Source: Pseudomonadota bacterium
Lineage (GTDB): Bacteria; Pseudomonadota; Alphaproteobacteria; Rhizobiales; Xanthobacteraceae
NCBI GenBank assembly: GCA_963205465.1
Contig: CAUJKG010000064.1
Location: forward strand, 1-9,447
Length of the DNA: 9,447 nucleotides
Direction of reading: 5' to 3'
This document shows, piece by piece, positions 1 to 6,094 of this stretch. Positions within the stretch are counted from its first letter, which is position 1, and each line of letters starts with the position of its first letter. The notes below the pieces were generated by a model, which worked only from the letters and a program-made list of their open reading frames with translations, made no database searches and had not been told where the DNA came from. The position numbers and the translations under genes are program-made.

Positions 1-197
1 CATGCCGCACGCCGGTCGCGGGGCATGCGCGGATCGAGAACGGACATCTGCATCTCACCGGACTCGTCATTATGCCGGACGGCAGTGCGTTCGCAGGCGT
101 CTCGCATGAAGGTGCTGCGCGCGATGCAGCGCTAATCGGCAAGGAAGCGGGCGAGTATCTTCTGAAGCGCGCGCCGGAAGGCGCGCTCTCCGGGTAG
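1..197 (+). CDS. hemC: Porphobilinogen deaminase (hydroxymethylbilane synthase), C-terminal part
   Basis: This is the 3' end of a gene whose start lies outside the window. The readable frame begins at position 3 with Cys-Arg-Thr-Pro-Val-Ala-Gly-His-Ala and ends at TAG 195-197. In HemC this motif (usually GSCRTPIAG) carries the cysteine that anchors the dipyrromethane cofactor, so the window opens on that residue (codon 3-5); the two bases before it fit the expected serine codon. The remaining 64 residues match the small C-terminal domain, including a G-L-V-I-M-P-D-G strand and an A-A-L-I-G-K-E-A-G helix. In the family, the cytoplasmic enzyme polymerises four porphobilinogen units to hydroxymethylbilane, the substrate of the next gene's product. 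One nucleotide separates its stop from the hemD start, which suggests co-transcription and coupled translation. Confidence 0.93.
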   Translation, partial: CRTPVAGHARIENGHLHLTGLVIMPDGSAFAGVSHEGAARDAALIGKEAGEYLLKRAPEGALSG

Positions 198-198
198 C

Positions 199-945
199 GT
201 GGCTGTGCGCGTGCTCGTGACACGGCCGGGTTTCGACGCCGAGCGCACGGCGGAAACGCTTCGCCGGCTTGGCTGTCATACGCTGATCGATTCCGTGATC
301 GAGATCGAAGTCATCGCCGCCGTGATTGCGGAAAGCCGCTACGACGCAATCGTGTTCACGAGCGCGAACGGCGTGCGTGCTGCGAAGCAGTTCGGACATT
401 TCAAGCAGCTCCCCGTCTTTGCCGTGGGCACGCGCACGGCTGAAGTCGCGCGGGAATGCGGGTTTGCGAATGTCGGTGTTGCGGCCGGCGAAGTGAACGC
501 GCTCGGCGAACTGATTGTTGCCGAGTTATCCGCGGGCGCGCGGGTTTTGCATCTTGCCGGCGAAGATCGTGCCGGCGATCTGCCGGGCCGGTTGTTGCGC
601 GCGGGAATCAAGACCGAGACGGCCGTCATTTACCGCGCGAAACCTGCGAAGGTGCTGAAGCCGGAAACGATCGCGGCTTTTCGTGCCGGCCAGATCGACG
701 CAGTGCTGCATTATTCGGAGCGCAGTGCCGCGGCGTTCGTGCGGCTGGCGCATGCCGCCGGAATCGACCAAGACATAAGAAAGACACGGCATATCTGTCT
801 GTCTGCGGCCGTGGCCGCGCCGTTGCAGTTGATCGGCCTGCGGGTAGAGGTGGCGGCGGCTCCCGACGAGCAGGCGCTGTTTGCGGTGCTTGGCGTCTAC
901 GCATTGGACAATCCGCTTCGAGGCGAGGAAACTGAACAGCCATGA
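199..945 (+). CDS. hemD: Uroporphyrinogen-III synthase
   Basis: The predicted 248-residue protein has the usual length for HemD. It starts with V-L-V-T-R-P-G (residues 5-11), the typical first strand of domain 1, and carries T-S-A-N-G-V-R-A (54-61) and H-Y-S-E-R-S-A-A-A-F (171-180), the two best conserved blocks of this otherwise divergent family. The enzyme cyclises hydroxymethylbilane with inversion of ring D to give uroporphyrinogen III, the branch point to haem, sirohaem, cobalamin and bacteriochlorophyll. The chosen start is GTG at 199, one base after the hemC stop. No good Shine-Dalgarno sequence is visible, so translation probably depends on ribosomes arriving from hemC; in-frame GTG codons at 205 and 211 are possible alternatives. 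The stop overlaps the next start as ATGA (942-945). Confidence 0.93.
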   Translation: MAVRVLVTRPGFDAERTAETLRRLGCHTLIDSVIEIEVIAAVIAESRYDAIVFTSANGVRAAKQFGHFKQLPVFAVGTRTAEVARECGFANVGVAAGEVNALGELIVAELSAGARVLHLAGEDRAGDLPGRLLRAGIKTETAVIYRAKPAKVLKPETIAAFRAGQIDAVLHYSERSAAAFVRLAHAAGIDQDIRKTRHICLSAAVAAPLQLIGLRVEVAAAPDEQALFAVLGVYALDNPLRGEETEQP

Positions 946-2192
946 CCGACACGACGAAAAGCGAACGGAATTCCATTCCGAAGCTTCGCCCGAAGCGCCA
1001 GCCGCAGGTGATCGACGCGGAAGCCAAAGACGTGACGCCACGGGCGGAAGATCCGGCGGCGCAGGATGAGCCCATGGCGAAAAACGAAGAAGTGAAGACG
1101 GAAGCCGCGCCGGAACCGACGGGTCACACCATGAAGGAATCCCCGCAGCCGGCTTCGCGGAAGCATGATTATGCGGCGGCTTTCCCTGCCATTGTGGTTG
1201 CGGCACTTTCCGGTGTGGGAGCGGGCCTGCTTGGCGCCTGGCTGTTTGCTTCCACGCCGCCGTTGCCGCCGGATACTTCGTCCGTGAGCAATGCGATCGC
1301 GCAGCTTTCCTCGCGGCTCTCGCAGCAGGAGACCAAGCCGCAGCCGATGATCGATCTTTCGCCGCTCAACGAACGTAACGCGAAGCTCGAAAGCGCAACC
1401 GGCGAACTTCGCAGTCAGCTCGCGGAAGTGAAGCGGCTGATCGAAGCGCAGGCAAAGACGCCGGCAGCGGCAACGGCAGCTGCCGAACTGCGCAGCGAAC
1501 TCGCTGAAATGAAGAAGCTGATCGACGCGCAAGCCAAGACGCCGACAACGCCGACCGCGACTGCTGCCGAGGTTGCCGCGGTGAACCGGCGGCTTTCCCA
1601 GATCGAGGAGCGCGTGGTTGCGCTTGCCGCCGTGCCGAAGCCCGAACCCGCGCCGGAGCCAAAGCCCGATCTGCATTCGGCGGAAGTCGTCGCGCTCGGT
1701 GTGCTGCGCGATGCCCTTGCGAGCGGCCGTCCCTTTGCAAGCGAACTGGAGGCGGTCCGCGGCATCATGAAGGAACGTGCGGCGGCACTCGCGCCGCTCG
1801 CGCAACATGCCAAGGATGGATTGCCGACCGTTGCCGCCCTCGCAAGACAGTTCGGACCGGCGGCGAGCAGAATGCTCAATCCGCCGCCTGCTTCCGATAG
1901 CGGGGTGCTGACGCGGCTCTGGAGCAATGCGAGCAAAATCGTCGAGGTCCGGCCCGTAGGCGAGCCGCAGGGCAGCGATCCTGCGGCGATCGTCGCGCGA
2001 ATGGACACGAAACTCGCGCGCGCCGATCTTGCGGGTGCGCTCGACGACGCGAAGGCCCTGCCGGCTTCGGTTCGCGATCTTGCCAAGGACTGGTTCGCAG
2101 CCGCTTCGCTGCGGCGCGACGCCGATGTTCTGATCCGGAATCAAATCAATGCCGCGCTCAGCGCGATCGTGACGGAGCGTCCGAAACCGTGA
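942..2192 (+). CDS. mic60: Mitofilin-family inner-membrane protein (alphaproteobacterial Mic60)
   Basis: This 416-residue protein has the Mic60 layout. A charged, Pro/Glu-rich disordered N-terminus (1-75) is followed by one transmembrane helix (about 79-103, Gly/Ala-rich). Next comes a long heptad-like segment (about 113-230) and a C-terminal helical domain (about 245-400) with L-R-D-A-L-A-S-G-R-P-F. In Alphaproteobacteria, Mic60 homologues sit in the haem operon next to hemD and hemY, exactly as here, and are linked to shaping intracytoplasmic membranes; they are ancestors of mitochondrial MICOS Mic60. Most of the protein should lie in the periplasm. The coiled-coil region contains a near-exact tandem repeat of 20 residues at 155-174 and 182-201. 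The start ATG overlaps the hemD stop, with GAGGAA at 925-930 as a loosely spaced ribosome-binding site. The function in this organism is inferred from family and context. Confidence 0.9.
   Translation: MTDTTKSERNSIPKLRPKRQPQVIDAEAKDVTPRAEDPAAQDEPMAKNEEVKTEAAPEPTGHTMKESPQPASRKHDYAAAFPAIVVAALSGVGAGLLGAWLFASTPPLPPDTSSVSNAIAQLSSRLSQQETKPQPMIDLSPLNERNAKLESATGELRSQLAEVKRLIEAQAKTPAAATAAAELRSELAEMKKLIDAQAKTPTTPTATAAEVAAVNRRLSQIEERVVALAAVPKPEPAPEPKPDLHSAEVVALGVLRDALASGRPFASELEAVRGIMKERAAALAPLAQHAKDGLPTVAALARQFGPAASRMLNPPPASDSGVLTRLWSNASKIVEVRPVGEPQGSDPAAIVARMDTKLARADLAGALDDAKALPASVRDLAKDWFAAASLRRDADVLIRNQINAALSAIVTERPKP
1404..1544 (+). repeat. Internal tandem repeat in mic60 coiled coil
   Basis: Two 20-codon units, 1404-1463 and 1485-1544, encode ELRSQLAEVKRLIEAQAKTP and ELRSELAEMKKLIDAQAKTP, separated by a 7-codon Ala/Thr-rich linker, giving a 27-residue period. 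The codons have diverged more than the protein, so this is an older duplication under protein-level constraint rather than a fresh slippage event. Confidence 0.85.
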
Positions 2193-3772
2193 TCCGCATC
2201 GTTCTCTTTCTGCTCGGCATTATCGTTCTTGCCATCGGCGCCGCTTGGCTCGTCGACCGGCCCGGCGAGATCGTGCTGACCTGGCAAGGCTGGCGGATTT
2301 CGACCAGCGTGACGGTTGCGCTTTCGGTGCTCGCGGCGCTGCTCGTCGTGACGATCATCATCTGGTCGATCGTGCGTTTCTTCATTCTCGCGCCGGGCAA
2401 TGTTTCGATGTTCTTTCGCGACCGCCGCCGCGCCAAAGGCTGGGAGGCGTTGTCGCGTGGCATGATCGCGGCAGGTGCGGGCAATCTTGTGCTGGCGCGC
2501 AGCTCTGCAAACGAAGCGCAGCGGATCCTCGGCCGCGAGCCGCTCGCCATGTTGCTTGCGGCGCAGGCCGCGCAACTCGACGGCGATGCTGAACGCGCGG
2601 AAGTCGAGTTTCGGGCGATGCTGGCGCAACCCGATACGCGGCTCCTCGGCTTACGCGGTCTCTATCTTGAAGCGCGGCGGCGCGACGACCTTCATGCCGC
2701 GCGGGATGCCGCCGAGGAGGCGTCGAAGTCGGACTCGAGCATTTTCTGGGCGTCGGAAGCGCTGCTTGAATTCCAGAGCCTCAACGGCGAGTGGAACGAG
2801 GCGCTCTCGACGGTCGAACGCGAAGCAAGTGCTGGCACCATCGACAAGGCCACGGCCAAACGCCGCCGCGCGGTTCTGCTCACTGCGCAAGGTCTCCTGA
2901 TCGAACACAGTGATCCGGACAAAGCGCTGGTGCTCGCGCGCCAGGCGGCCAAGCTGGCTCCGGCGTTAGTTCCCGCTGTCGCACTTGCGGGACGGCTGGA
3001 AGCGAAGAACGGTTCGCTCAAGCGTGGGTTGCGCATGATCGAGAAAGCCTGGGCCGTTACTCCGCATCCCGAGCTTGCAGAGTCTTATGTCGGCTTACGC
3101 CCAGAAGACGCCGCGCAGGAACGGCTCGAGCGGATCAAGGCGCTGGCGAAGAAGAATCCTGAGCATCCCGAATCCGTCATTGCCGTCGCACGGGCGGCGA
3201 TCGATGCGCAGGATTTCGATGCGGCACGCGGAGCGCTGCAAACTTTTTCATCGAATCCTACGCAGGCGATGTGCCTGATGATGGCCGAAATCGAATCGAT
3301 GGAGCATGGCGATCACGGCAAGGCGCGGGAATGGACTTCCCGCGCGGTGCGCGCGCGGCGCGATATGGCCTGGGTCGCCGACGGTTATATTTCCGAACGC
3401 TGGCTGCCGGCCTCACCGGTCACGGGCCGGCTCGACGCCTTCGAATGGAAGGAGCCGCCGGTCGCACCTGCCGGGCCGATCCTCGAACACATGGTGGAGC
3501 AGGGCTTTGCCGAACCTGCGCCCGTGGGTGTTCCGGCGCCTGCCCCGGCACCCGCGCCGATCGCGCCGCCCTCGGTCACGACCAAGCCTTCGGAAGACAT
3601 TCTGCTGGTGCCGGAAGATGCCCGCCCGCGGCCGTCGGTAGCGAAAGCTGTTCCCGCGCCCATCATCGCCGAACCGCCTTTGCCTGACGATCCGGGGCTT
3701 GACCCGGAGCCCGACGAGGACGAAAAGGCCGCGAAATCCTCGATCCGGGGCTGGTTCGGCCGTTCTGCTTGA
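2189..3772 (+). CDS. hemY: HemY-type TPR membrane protein of the haem operon
   Basis: The 527-residue protein begins with two hydrophobic helices (about 3-22 and 41-65), as in the HemY N-terminal domain. A long helical-repeat (TPR-like) region follows at about 85-395. A block near 392-420 (D-M-A-W-V-A-D-G-Y, W-L-P-A-S-P-V-T-G-R-L-D-A-F-E-W) is typical of alphaproteobacterial HemY. The tail (about 440-515) is Pro/Ala- then Asp/Glu-rich and ends in a short G-W-F-G-R segment. HemY proteins of this type are membrane-anchored and encoded with hemCD. Their exact role in haem synthesis is poorly defined, and they are not the protoporphyrinogen oxidase also called HemY in Bacillus. The start is GTG 2189, forming a GTGA overlap with the mic60 stop; GGAG at 2173-2176 is a weak, distant ribosome-binding site, so coupling is likely. 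This is the last gene of the operon; no clear terminator is visible before the tRNA. Confidence 0.93.
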   Translation: MIRIVLFLLGIIVLAIGAAWLVDRPGEIVLTWQGWRISTSVTVALSVLAALLVVTIIIWSIVRFFILAPGNVSMFFRDRRRAKGWEALSRGMIAAGAGNLVLARSSANEAQRILGREPLAMLLAAQAAQLDGDAERAEVEFRAMLAQPDTRLLGLRGLYLEARRRDDLHAARDAAEEASKSDSSIFWASEALLEFQSLNGEWNEALSTVEREASAGTIDKATAKRRRAVLLTAQGLLIEHSDPDKALVLARQAAKLAPALVPAVALAGRLEAKNGSLKRGLRMIEKAWAVTPHPELAESYVGLRPEDAAQERLERIKALAKKNPEHPESVIAVARAAIDAQDFDAARGALQTFSSNPTQAMCLMMAEIESMEHGDHGKAREWTSRAVRARRDMAWVADGYISERWLPASPVTGRLDAFEWKEPPVAPAGPILEHMVEQGFAEPAPVGVPAPAPAPAPIAPPSVTTKPSEDILLVPEDARPRPSVAKAVPAPIIAEPPLPDDPGLDPEPDEDEKAAKSSIRGWFGRSA

Positions 3773-3818
3773 AAAGGCCGGGGCTTGCCGTTATCAGGGC
3801 GCCACGCGCGTTTCGCGG

Positions 3819-3894
3819 GCCGCAATAGCTCAGCTGGTAGAGCACGTCATTCGTAATGACGGGGTCACAGGTTCGAATCCTGTTTGCGGCACCA
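3819..3894 (+). tRNA. tRNA-Thr (anticodon CGU)
   Basis: This is a complete 76-nt cloverleaf with an encoded CCA end. The acceptor strands GCCGCAA (3819-3825) and TTGCGGC (3884-3890) pair perfectly. The D-arm reads TAGCTCAGCTGGTAGAGC. The anticodon stem CGTCA/TGACG (3845-3849, 3857-3861) encloses the loop TTCGTAA with anticodon CGT at 3852-3854. The T-arm contains GGTTCGAATCC. The discriminator is A3891 and CCA is at 3892-3894. It decodes ACG threonine codons. It lies 46 nt after hemY on the same strand and may have its own promoter or be read from the haem operon; no convincing promoter is visible in the gap. Confidence 0.98.
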
Positions 3895-4016
3895 CTTTTC
3901 TTTTTTCTCTTTGGGTACGGCCGGGGTTTCGATCCCGTGCATGGAAATCGGCGGCTGCATTTCGCTGCTATATCGCAAGCAATCCGGTTCAGCAGAATAA
4001 GCGAGAGGTCGCGGAA
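3895..4016. other. Intergenic region with pyrimidine-rich tract after tRNA-Thr
   Basis: Directly after the tRNA CCA, a pyrimidine-only run rich in T (about 3894-3912) could serve as the 3' release signal of the tRNA transcript, although no separate GC-rich stem precedes it. The remaining sequence up to the convergent channel gene holds nothing I recognise. A weak hairpin (GGGG/CCC around 3922-3936) lies after the T run, not before it. Confidence 0.4.
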
Positions 4017-4484
4017 TCAGACTTTCCTGTTGCGTTCCGCGTAGCTTTCCCATTCGTGTTCGAGCAGGCGTAGCCGGCTGGTAACGGAAAGCAGAAACCC
4101 GCTCGACCAGCCGATCAGGATCAGGCCGGAGACGCCTTCGACGGCGCTCAACATTCTCCAGTCGGGCCCGAGCACCACATCGCCGAACCCCAGCGTGCTG
4201 AACGCGGAGGCGGAGAAGTAGAGCGCCGTTTCGAATTCCTTGAAAGCGCCGACGGCTACATAGGTCAGGCCATAGAGCGAAATTTCCGCGGCATGCAGCA
4301 GAAAAACTCCGAACACGACCGTAAGCACGATCGCGCCCTGCCGCAGGCTATATCGAATACCGTCTCCGCCGTTCGCATGGTGCGCATTGCGGCGGAGGAA
4401 ATGAAGCAGGACGAGCAGTCCTGTCAGATGAAGCATGATGACGAGTAAGGTCAGCAGCGCCGCGAGGGAAAGGTTCGCAAACAT
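4017..4484 (-). CDS. Two-pore-helix-type K+ channel-like protein (Ion_trans_2 fold)
   Basis: The protein has 155 residues. Hydrophobic segments lie at about 5-29, 48-75 and 111-135. A re-entrant pore region (about 84-102) sits between the last two and reads A-L-Y-F-S-A-S-A-F-S-T-L-G-F-G-D. This matches the pore helix plus selectivity filter of the Ion_trans_2 family, but the canonical T-V-G-Y-G-D is T97-L-G-F-G-D102 here. There is no RCK or other cytosolic gating domain; the protein ends in a short charged tail. If functional it would be a tetrameric inner-membrane cation channel; selectivity and gating cannot be read from the sequence. The start ATG (4484-4482) lacks a clear ribosome-binding site but is conserved in the diverged second copy at 5562-5560, which supports it. 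The gene is divergent from a terB stub and converges on the tRNA-Thr side. Identification as a channel is fairly sure, ion specificity is not. Confidence 0.85.
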   Translation of the reverse strand: MFANLSLAALLTLLVIMLHLTGLLVLLHFLRRNAHHANGGDGIRYSLRQGAIVLTVVFGVFLLHAAEISLYGLTYVAVGAFKEFETALYFSASAFSTLGFGDVVLGPDWRMLSAVEGVSGLILIGWSSGFLLSVTSRLRLLEHEWESYAERNRKV

Positions 4485-4497
4485 TGGATTGAGTCCG

Positions 4498-4519
4498 GCC
4501 GCCGCTTTATGGCGGCGGC
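4498..4519. repeat. Perfect 8-bp inverted repeat in the channel leader
   Basis: GCCGCCGC (4498-4505) and GCGGCGGC (4512-4519) enclose the loop TTTATG. It lies 13 nt upstream of the channel ATG (minus strand) and 32 nt upstream of the terB stub. The right-hand copy of the direct repeat keeps the central TTATGG but not the full stem, so the hairpin is either newly perfected here or lost there. No T run follows on either strand, so it is not a typical terminator. Confidence 0.6.
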
Positions 4520-4551
4520 GTAACGCTATCCCGATTTAAGGCTTTTTCCAG

Positions 4552-4593
4552 ATGTTCCGGCTGCTGTCCGATTTATTTCTTCGGTGACGCGCG
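4552..4593 (+). pseudogene. Truncated, frameshifted remnant of a terB start
   Basis: The frame from ATG 4552 reads M-F-R-L-L-S-D-L-F-L-R and stops at TGA 4585-4587. The intact terB at 5630 begins M-F-R-S-L-S-D-F-I-A-S-I-T-R. The DNA aligns through ACGCGCG (4587-4593), with one base missing in the stub near 4571-4579, which causes the frameshift and early stop. Beyond 4593 the similarity is lost. The leader before it also matches that of the intact gene. It is best explained as the remnant of a duplicated terB copy; it is too short to make a functional protein. Confidence 0.75.
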
Positions 4594-4630
4594 TAGCAGT
4601 GATTTCCAGCATGTCCCTTCTTTGAAAAGC

Positions 4631-5335
4631 TCAAGGCCGAGGCGGAATGTTCAATCCGCGTTGCACAGCCGGCCGGGCCAAACCGCGTTCGAGCCAGGCC
4701 GCGACATTCTTGTATGCGCTGAAACCGACGATCTCTCCGGCTTCATAGAAGCCGATAAGATTGCGCACCCAACCGAGCATCGAAATGTCGGCAACGGAAT
4801 ATTCGTTGCCCAAGAACCAATCGCGATCCGCGAGCCAACGATCCATGACTTCCAAAAGCCGCTTCGACTCCGCCACGTAGCGATCGCGTGGGCGCTTGTC
4901 TTCGTAATCTTTGCCGGCAAATTTGTTGAAGAAGCCGAGCTGACCGAACATCGGGCCGACGCCGCCCATCTGAAACATGACCCACTGCACCGCGTGCCAC
5001 CGCGCGGCGGGGTCAGCCAGAAGAAACTTGCCGGTCTTCTCGCCGAGATAAAGCAGGATTGCGCCGGATTCGAACAGCGCCAGCGGAGCGCCGTTCGGTC
5101 CGTTGGGATCCAGGATCGCCGGGATTTTTCCATTCGGGTTCAGCGAGACGAATTCGGGGGTCTTCTGGTCGTTCTTATCGAAGTCAACCAAGTGCCATTC
5201 ATATGGCAGGCCCGTTTCCTCCAGCATGATCGATACTTTCACGCCATTCGGCGTGGGCAGTGAGTAAAGCTGAATGCGGTCTGGATGCTTCGCCGGCCAG
5301 CGCTTGGTAATTTCGAAAGCGGAAAGATCGGTCAT
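4631..5335 (-). CDS. Nu-class glutathione S-transferase (YfcG/YghU-like)
   Basis: The protein has 234 residues. The N-terminal thioredoxin-like domain begins near residue 20 with I-Q-L-Y-S-L-P-T-P-N-G (T28-P-N-G31), the active-site motif of the bacterial nu-class GSTs YfcG and YghU. It also has N-P-N-G-K-I-P-A-I (66-74, with the cis-Pro) and E-S-G-A-I-L-L-Y-L (89-97), which bind glutathione. The all-helical C-terminal domain carries Y-S-V-A-D-I (179-184), the usual N-capping/hydrophobic-staple region. Characterised nu-class members have glutathione-dependent disulfide-bond reductase activity and weak transferase activity, in the cytoplasm. The 20-residue N-terminal extension recalls YghU more than YfcG. 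The start is well supported by GGAG at 5347-5344, 8 nt before the ATG. The gene stands alone on the minus strand between two copies of a direct repeat, suggesting it arrived by insertion or replacement. Confidence 0.92.
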   Translation of the reverse strand: MTDLSAFEITKRWPAKHPDRIQLYSLPTPNGVKVSIMLEETGLPYEWHLVDFDKNDQKTPEFVSLNPNGKIPAILDPNGPNGAPLALFESGAILLYLGEKTGKFLLADPAARWHAVQWVMFQMGGVGPMFGQLGFFNKFAGKDYEDKRPRDRYVAESKRLLEVMDRWLADRDWFLGNEYSVADISMLGWVRNLIGFYEAGEIVGFSAYKNVAAWLERGLARPAVQRGLNIPPRP

Positions 5336-5629
5336 TGTTGTTTCTCCAGGTGGCTGGCTTCCAGCAATTGCGGGCGATCGGAACTTGATGCCGTCACGGT
5401 CAGGTCTTAGACGGTCGCCACGCGCTTAACGAGCGCCGCTTTGACAAATCAGGGTTGAGCGTAAAGCGGCCTGGCGGTTGGTATAAAAGACAAAGCATCG
5501 GCGGTGGACAGCAGGAAGCCCCCAAAACGTCATTGAGATCGCGGAGAAAAGTTAGCAGGCATTGGATTGAAACCGGACGGTGCCTTATGGTGGCGCATAA
5601 CACTATTTTGACTTGAGGCTTTCCTCCCG
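5336..5629. other. Divergent intergenic region between GST and terB
   Basis: This stretch of 294 nt contains the GST ribosome-binding site at 5344-5347, the channel-gene stub at 5530-5562 and most of the right direct-repeat copy (from 5540). A perfect TTGACA lies at 5441-5446 on the plus strand, but no matching -10 box is found 16-18 nt downstream. TATAAA at 5482-5487 lies too far away. The terB leader offers only a weak GAGG (5615-5618), 11 nt before the start. Confidence 0.5.
5530..5562 (-). pseudogene. Truncated remnant of the K+ channel gene start
   Basis: On the minus strand, ATG 5562-5560 opens M-P-A-N-F-S-P-R-S-Q and stops at TGA 5532-5530. The intact channel begins M-F-A-N-L-S-L-A-A-L. 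Bases 5540-5562 align with the first codons of the intact gene with one missing base after the sixth codon, and similarity decays beyond that. The stub sits divergently upstream of terB exactly as the intact channel gene sits divergently upstream of the terB stub, so it is the reciprocal half of the same duplication scar. Confidence 0.65.
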
Positions 5630-5672
5630 ATGTTCCGGTCGCTATCCGATTTTATTGCTTCGATCACGCGCG
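5540..5672. repeat. Direct repeat, right copy (channel stub / intergenic / terB start)
   Basis: This is the counterpart of 4461-4593, in the same orientation and about 1.08 kb downstream. It includes the channel stub, the leader, and the first 14 codons of the intact terB. Both copies keep the ATG-TTC-CGG start at the same distance from the shared AGGCTTT block, which supports the annotated terB start. Confidence 0.85.
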
Positions 5673-6094
5673 GCGAAGAGAAAAAGACATTCGACGAAAA
5701 TGATTACCGGTTGTCGGCGGCCGCACTCCTGGTGCATGTCGCGGCGTCCGATGATCATTTCGATGACGCCGAACGAAACGTGCTGCTCGACGTATTGATC
5801 CAGCGCTTCGACGTCGCGCCGGAAGATGCCGATGCCCTGATCGATGCGGCCGTTTCCGCCGACCGCGAAGCTGTCGATCTTTATCAGTTCACCAGCATGG
5901 TCAATCGGTCGCTCGACGAAGAAAGCAAGAAGAAGCTCGTCGAAGTTCTGTTTCTGATCGGTTATGCGGACGGCAAACTTTCGGAGTTCGAAGACAACAT
6001 CGTCTGGCGCGCGTCCGAACTTCTGCACGTCTCTTCGCAGGACCGGATCGAGATCAGAAAACGCATCCGTTCGGCAGCAGGAGATCGTGCGTGA
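5630..6094 (+). CDS. TerB-like (tellurite-resistance TerB family) protein
   Basis: The 154-residue, acidic, all-helical protein has the TerB/TerB-like pattern. It contains two related helical units with acidic metal-binding loops: A-A-S-D-D-H-F-D-D-A-E-R (38-49) and G-Y-A-D-G-K-L-S-E-F-E-D (111-122). TerB from the ter operon binds metal ions through such Asp-rich sites and is thought to act at the inner face of the membrane. Here no other ter gene is nearby, so tellurite resistance should not be assumed. Many Proteobacteria carry such orphan TerB-like proteins of unknown role. There is no signal peptide or membrane helix. The gene overlaps the downstream dehydrogenase by 4 bp (GTGA, 6091-6094), suggesting a joint operon. 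The start is supported by conservation with the terB stub at 4552. Confidence 0.88.
   Translation: MFRSLSDFIASITRGEEKKTFDENDYRLSAAALLVHVAASDDHFDDAERNVLLDVLIQRFDVAPEDADALIDAAVSADREAVDLYQFTSMVNRSLDEESKKKLVEVLFLIGYADGKLSEFEDNIVWRASELLHVSSQDRIEIRKRIRSAAGDRA
6079..6083 (+). promoter_or_regulatory. Ribosome-binding site for the SDR gene
   Basis: AGGAG ends 7 nt before the GTG at 6091. It lies inside the terB coding region and decides the choice of GTG 6091 as the start of the dehydrogenase, in a GTGA overlap with the terB stop. Confidence 0.75.

Larger units (their letters stand above)
4461..4593. repeat. Direct repeat, left copy (channel start / intergenic / terB start)
   Basis: This copy aligns with 5540-5672 in the same orientation, at roughly 80 percent identity by eye with a few single-base gaps. 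Shared blocks include CATTGGATTGA, CTTTATGG versus CCTTATGG, AGGCTTT, GATGTTCCGG and ACGCGCG. It spans the first codons of the intact channel gene (minus strand), the divergent leader, and a terB start stub (plus strand). I see no continuing similarity after 4593. Confidence 0.85.

Noticed and set aside
897..2144. Long open frame on the minus strand opposite mic60
   Set aside because: It is Arg/His-rich, has no recognisable motif and lies wholly opposite a well-supported gene; such antisense frames are common in GC-rich DNA.
3900..4016. Integration (att) site next to tRNA-Thr
   Set aside because: No second copy of the tRNA 3' end, no integrase and no mobile genes are found in the window; the T-loop-like string near 3928 is too short and diverged.
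4631..5335. GST gene as a transposon cargo bounded by the direct repeats
   Set aside because: The repeats are diverged gene starts without terminal inverted repeats, and no transposase is present; a duplication scar explains them better.
5441..5487. Perfect TTGACA (5441-5446) and TATAAA (5482-5487) as a terB promoter
   Set aside because: The two boxes are about 35 nt apart rather than 16-18, and neither has a proper partner at normal spacing.
5630..6094. Tellurite-resistance (ter) operon
   Set aside because: Only a TerB-like gene is present; no terA, terC, terD, terE or terZ neighbours, so a resistance role is not supported.
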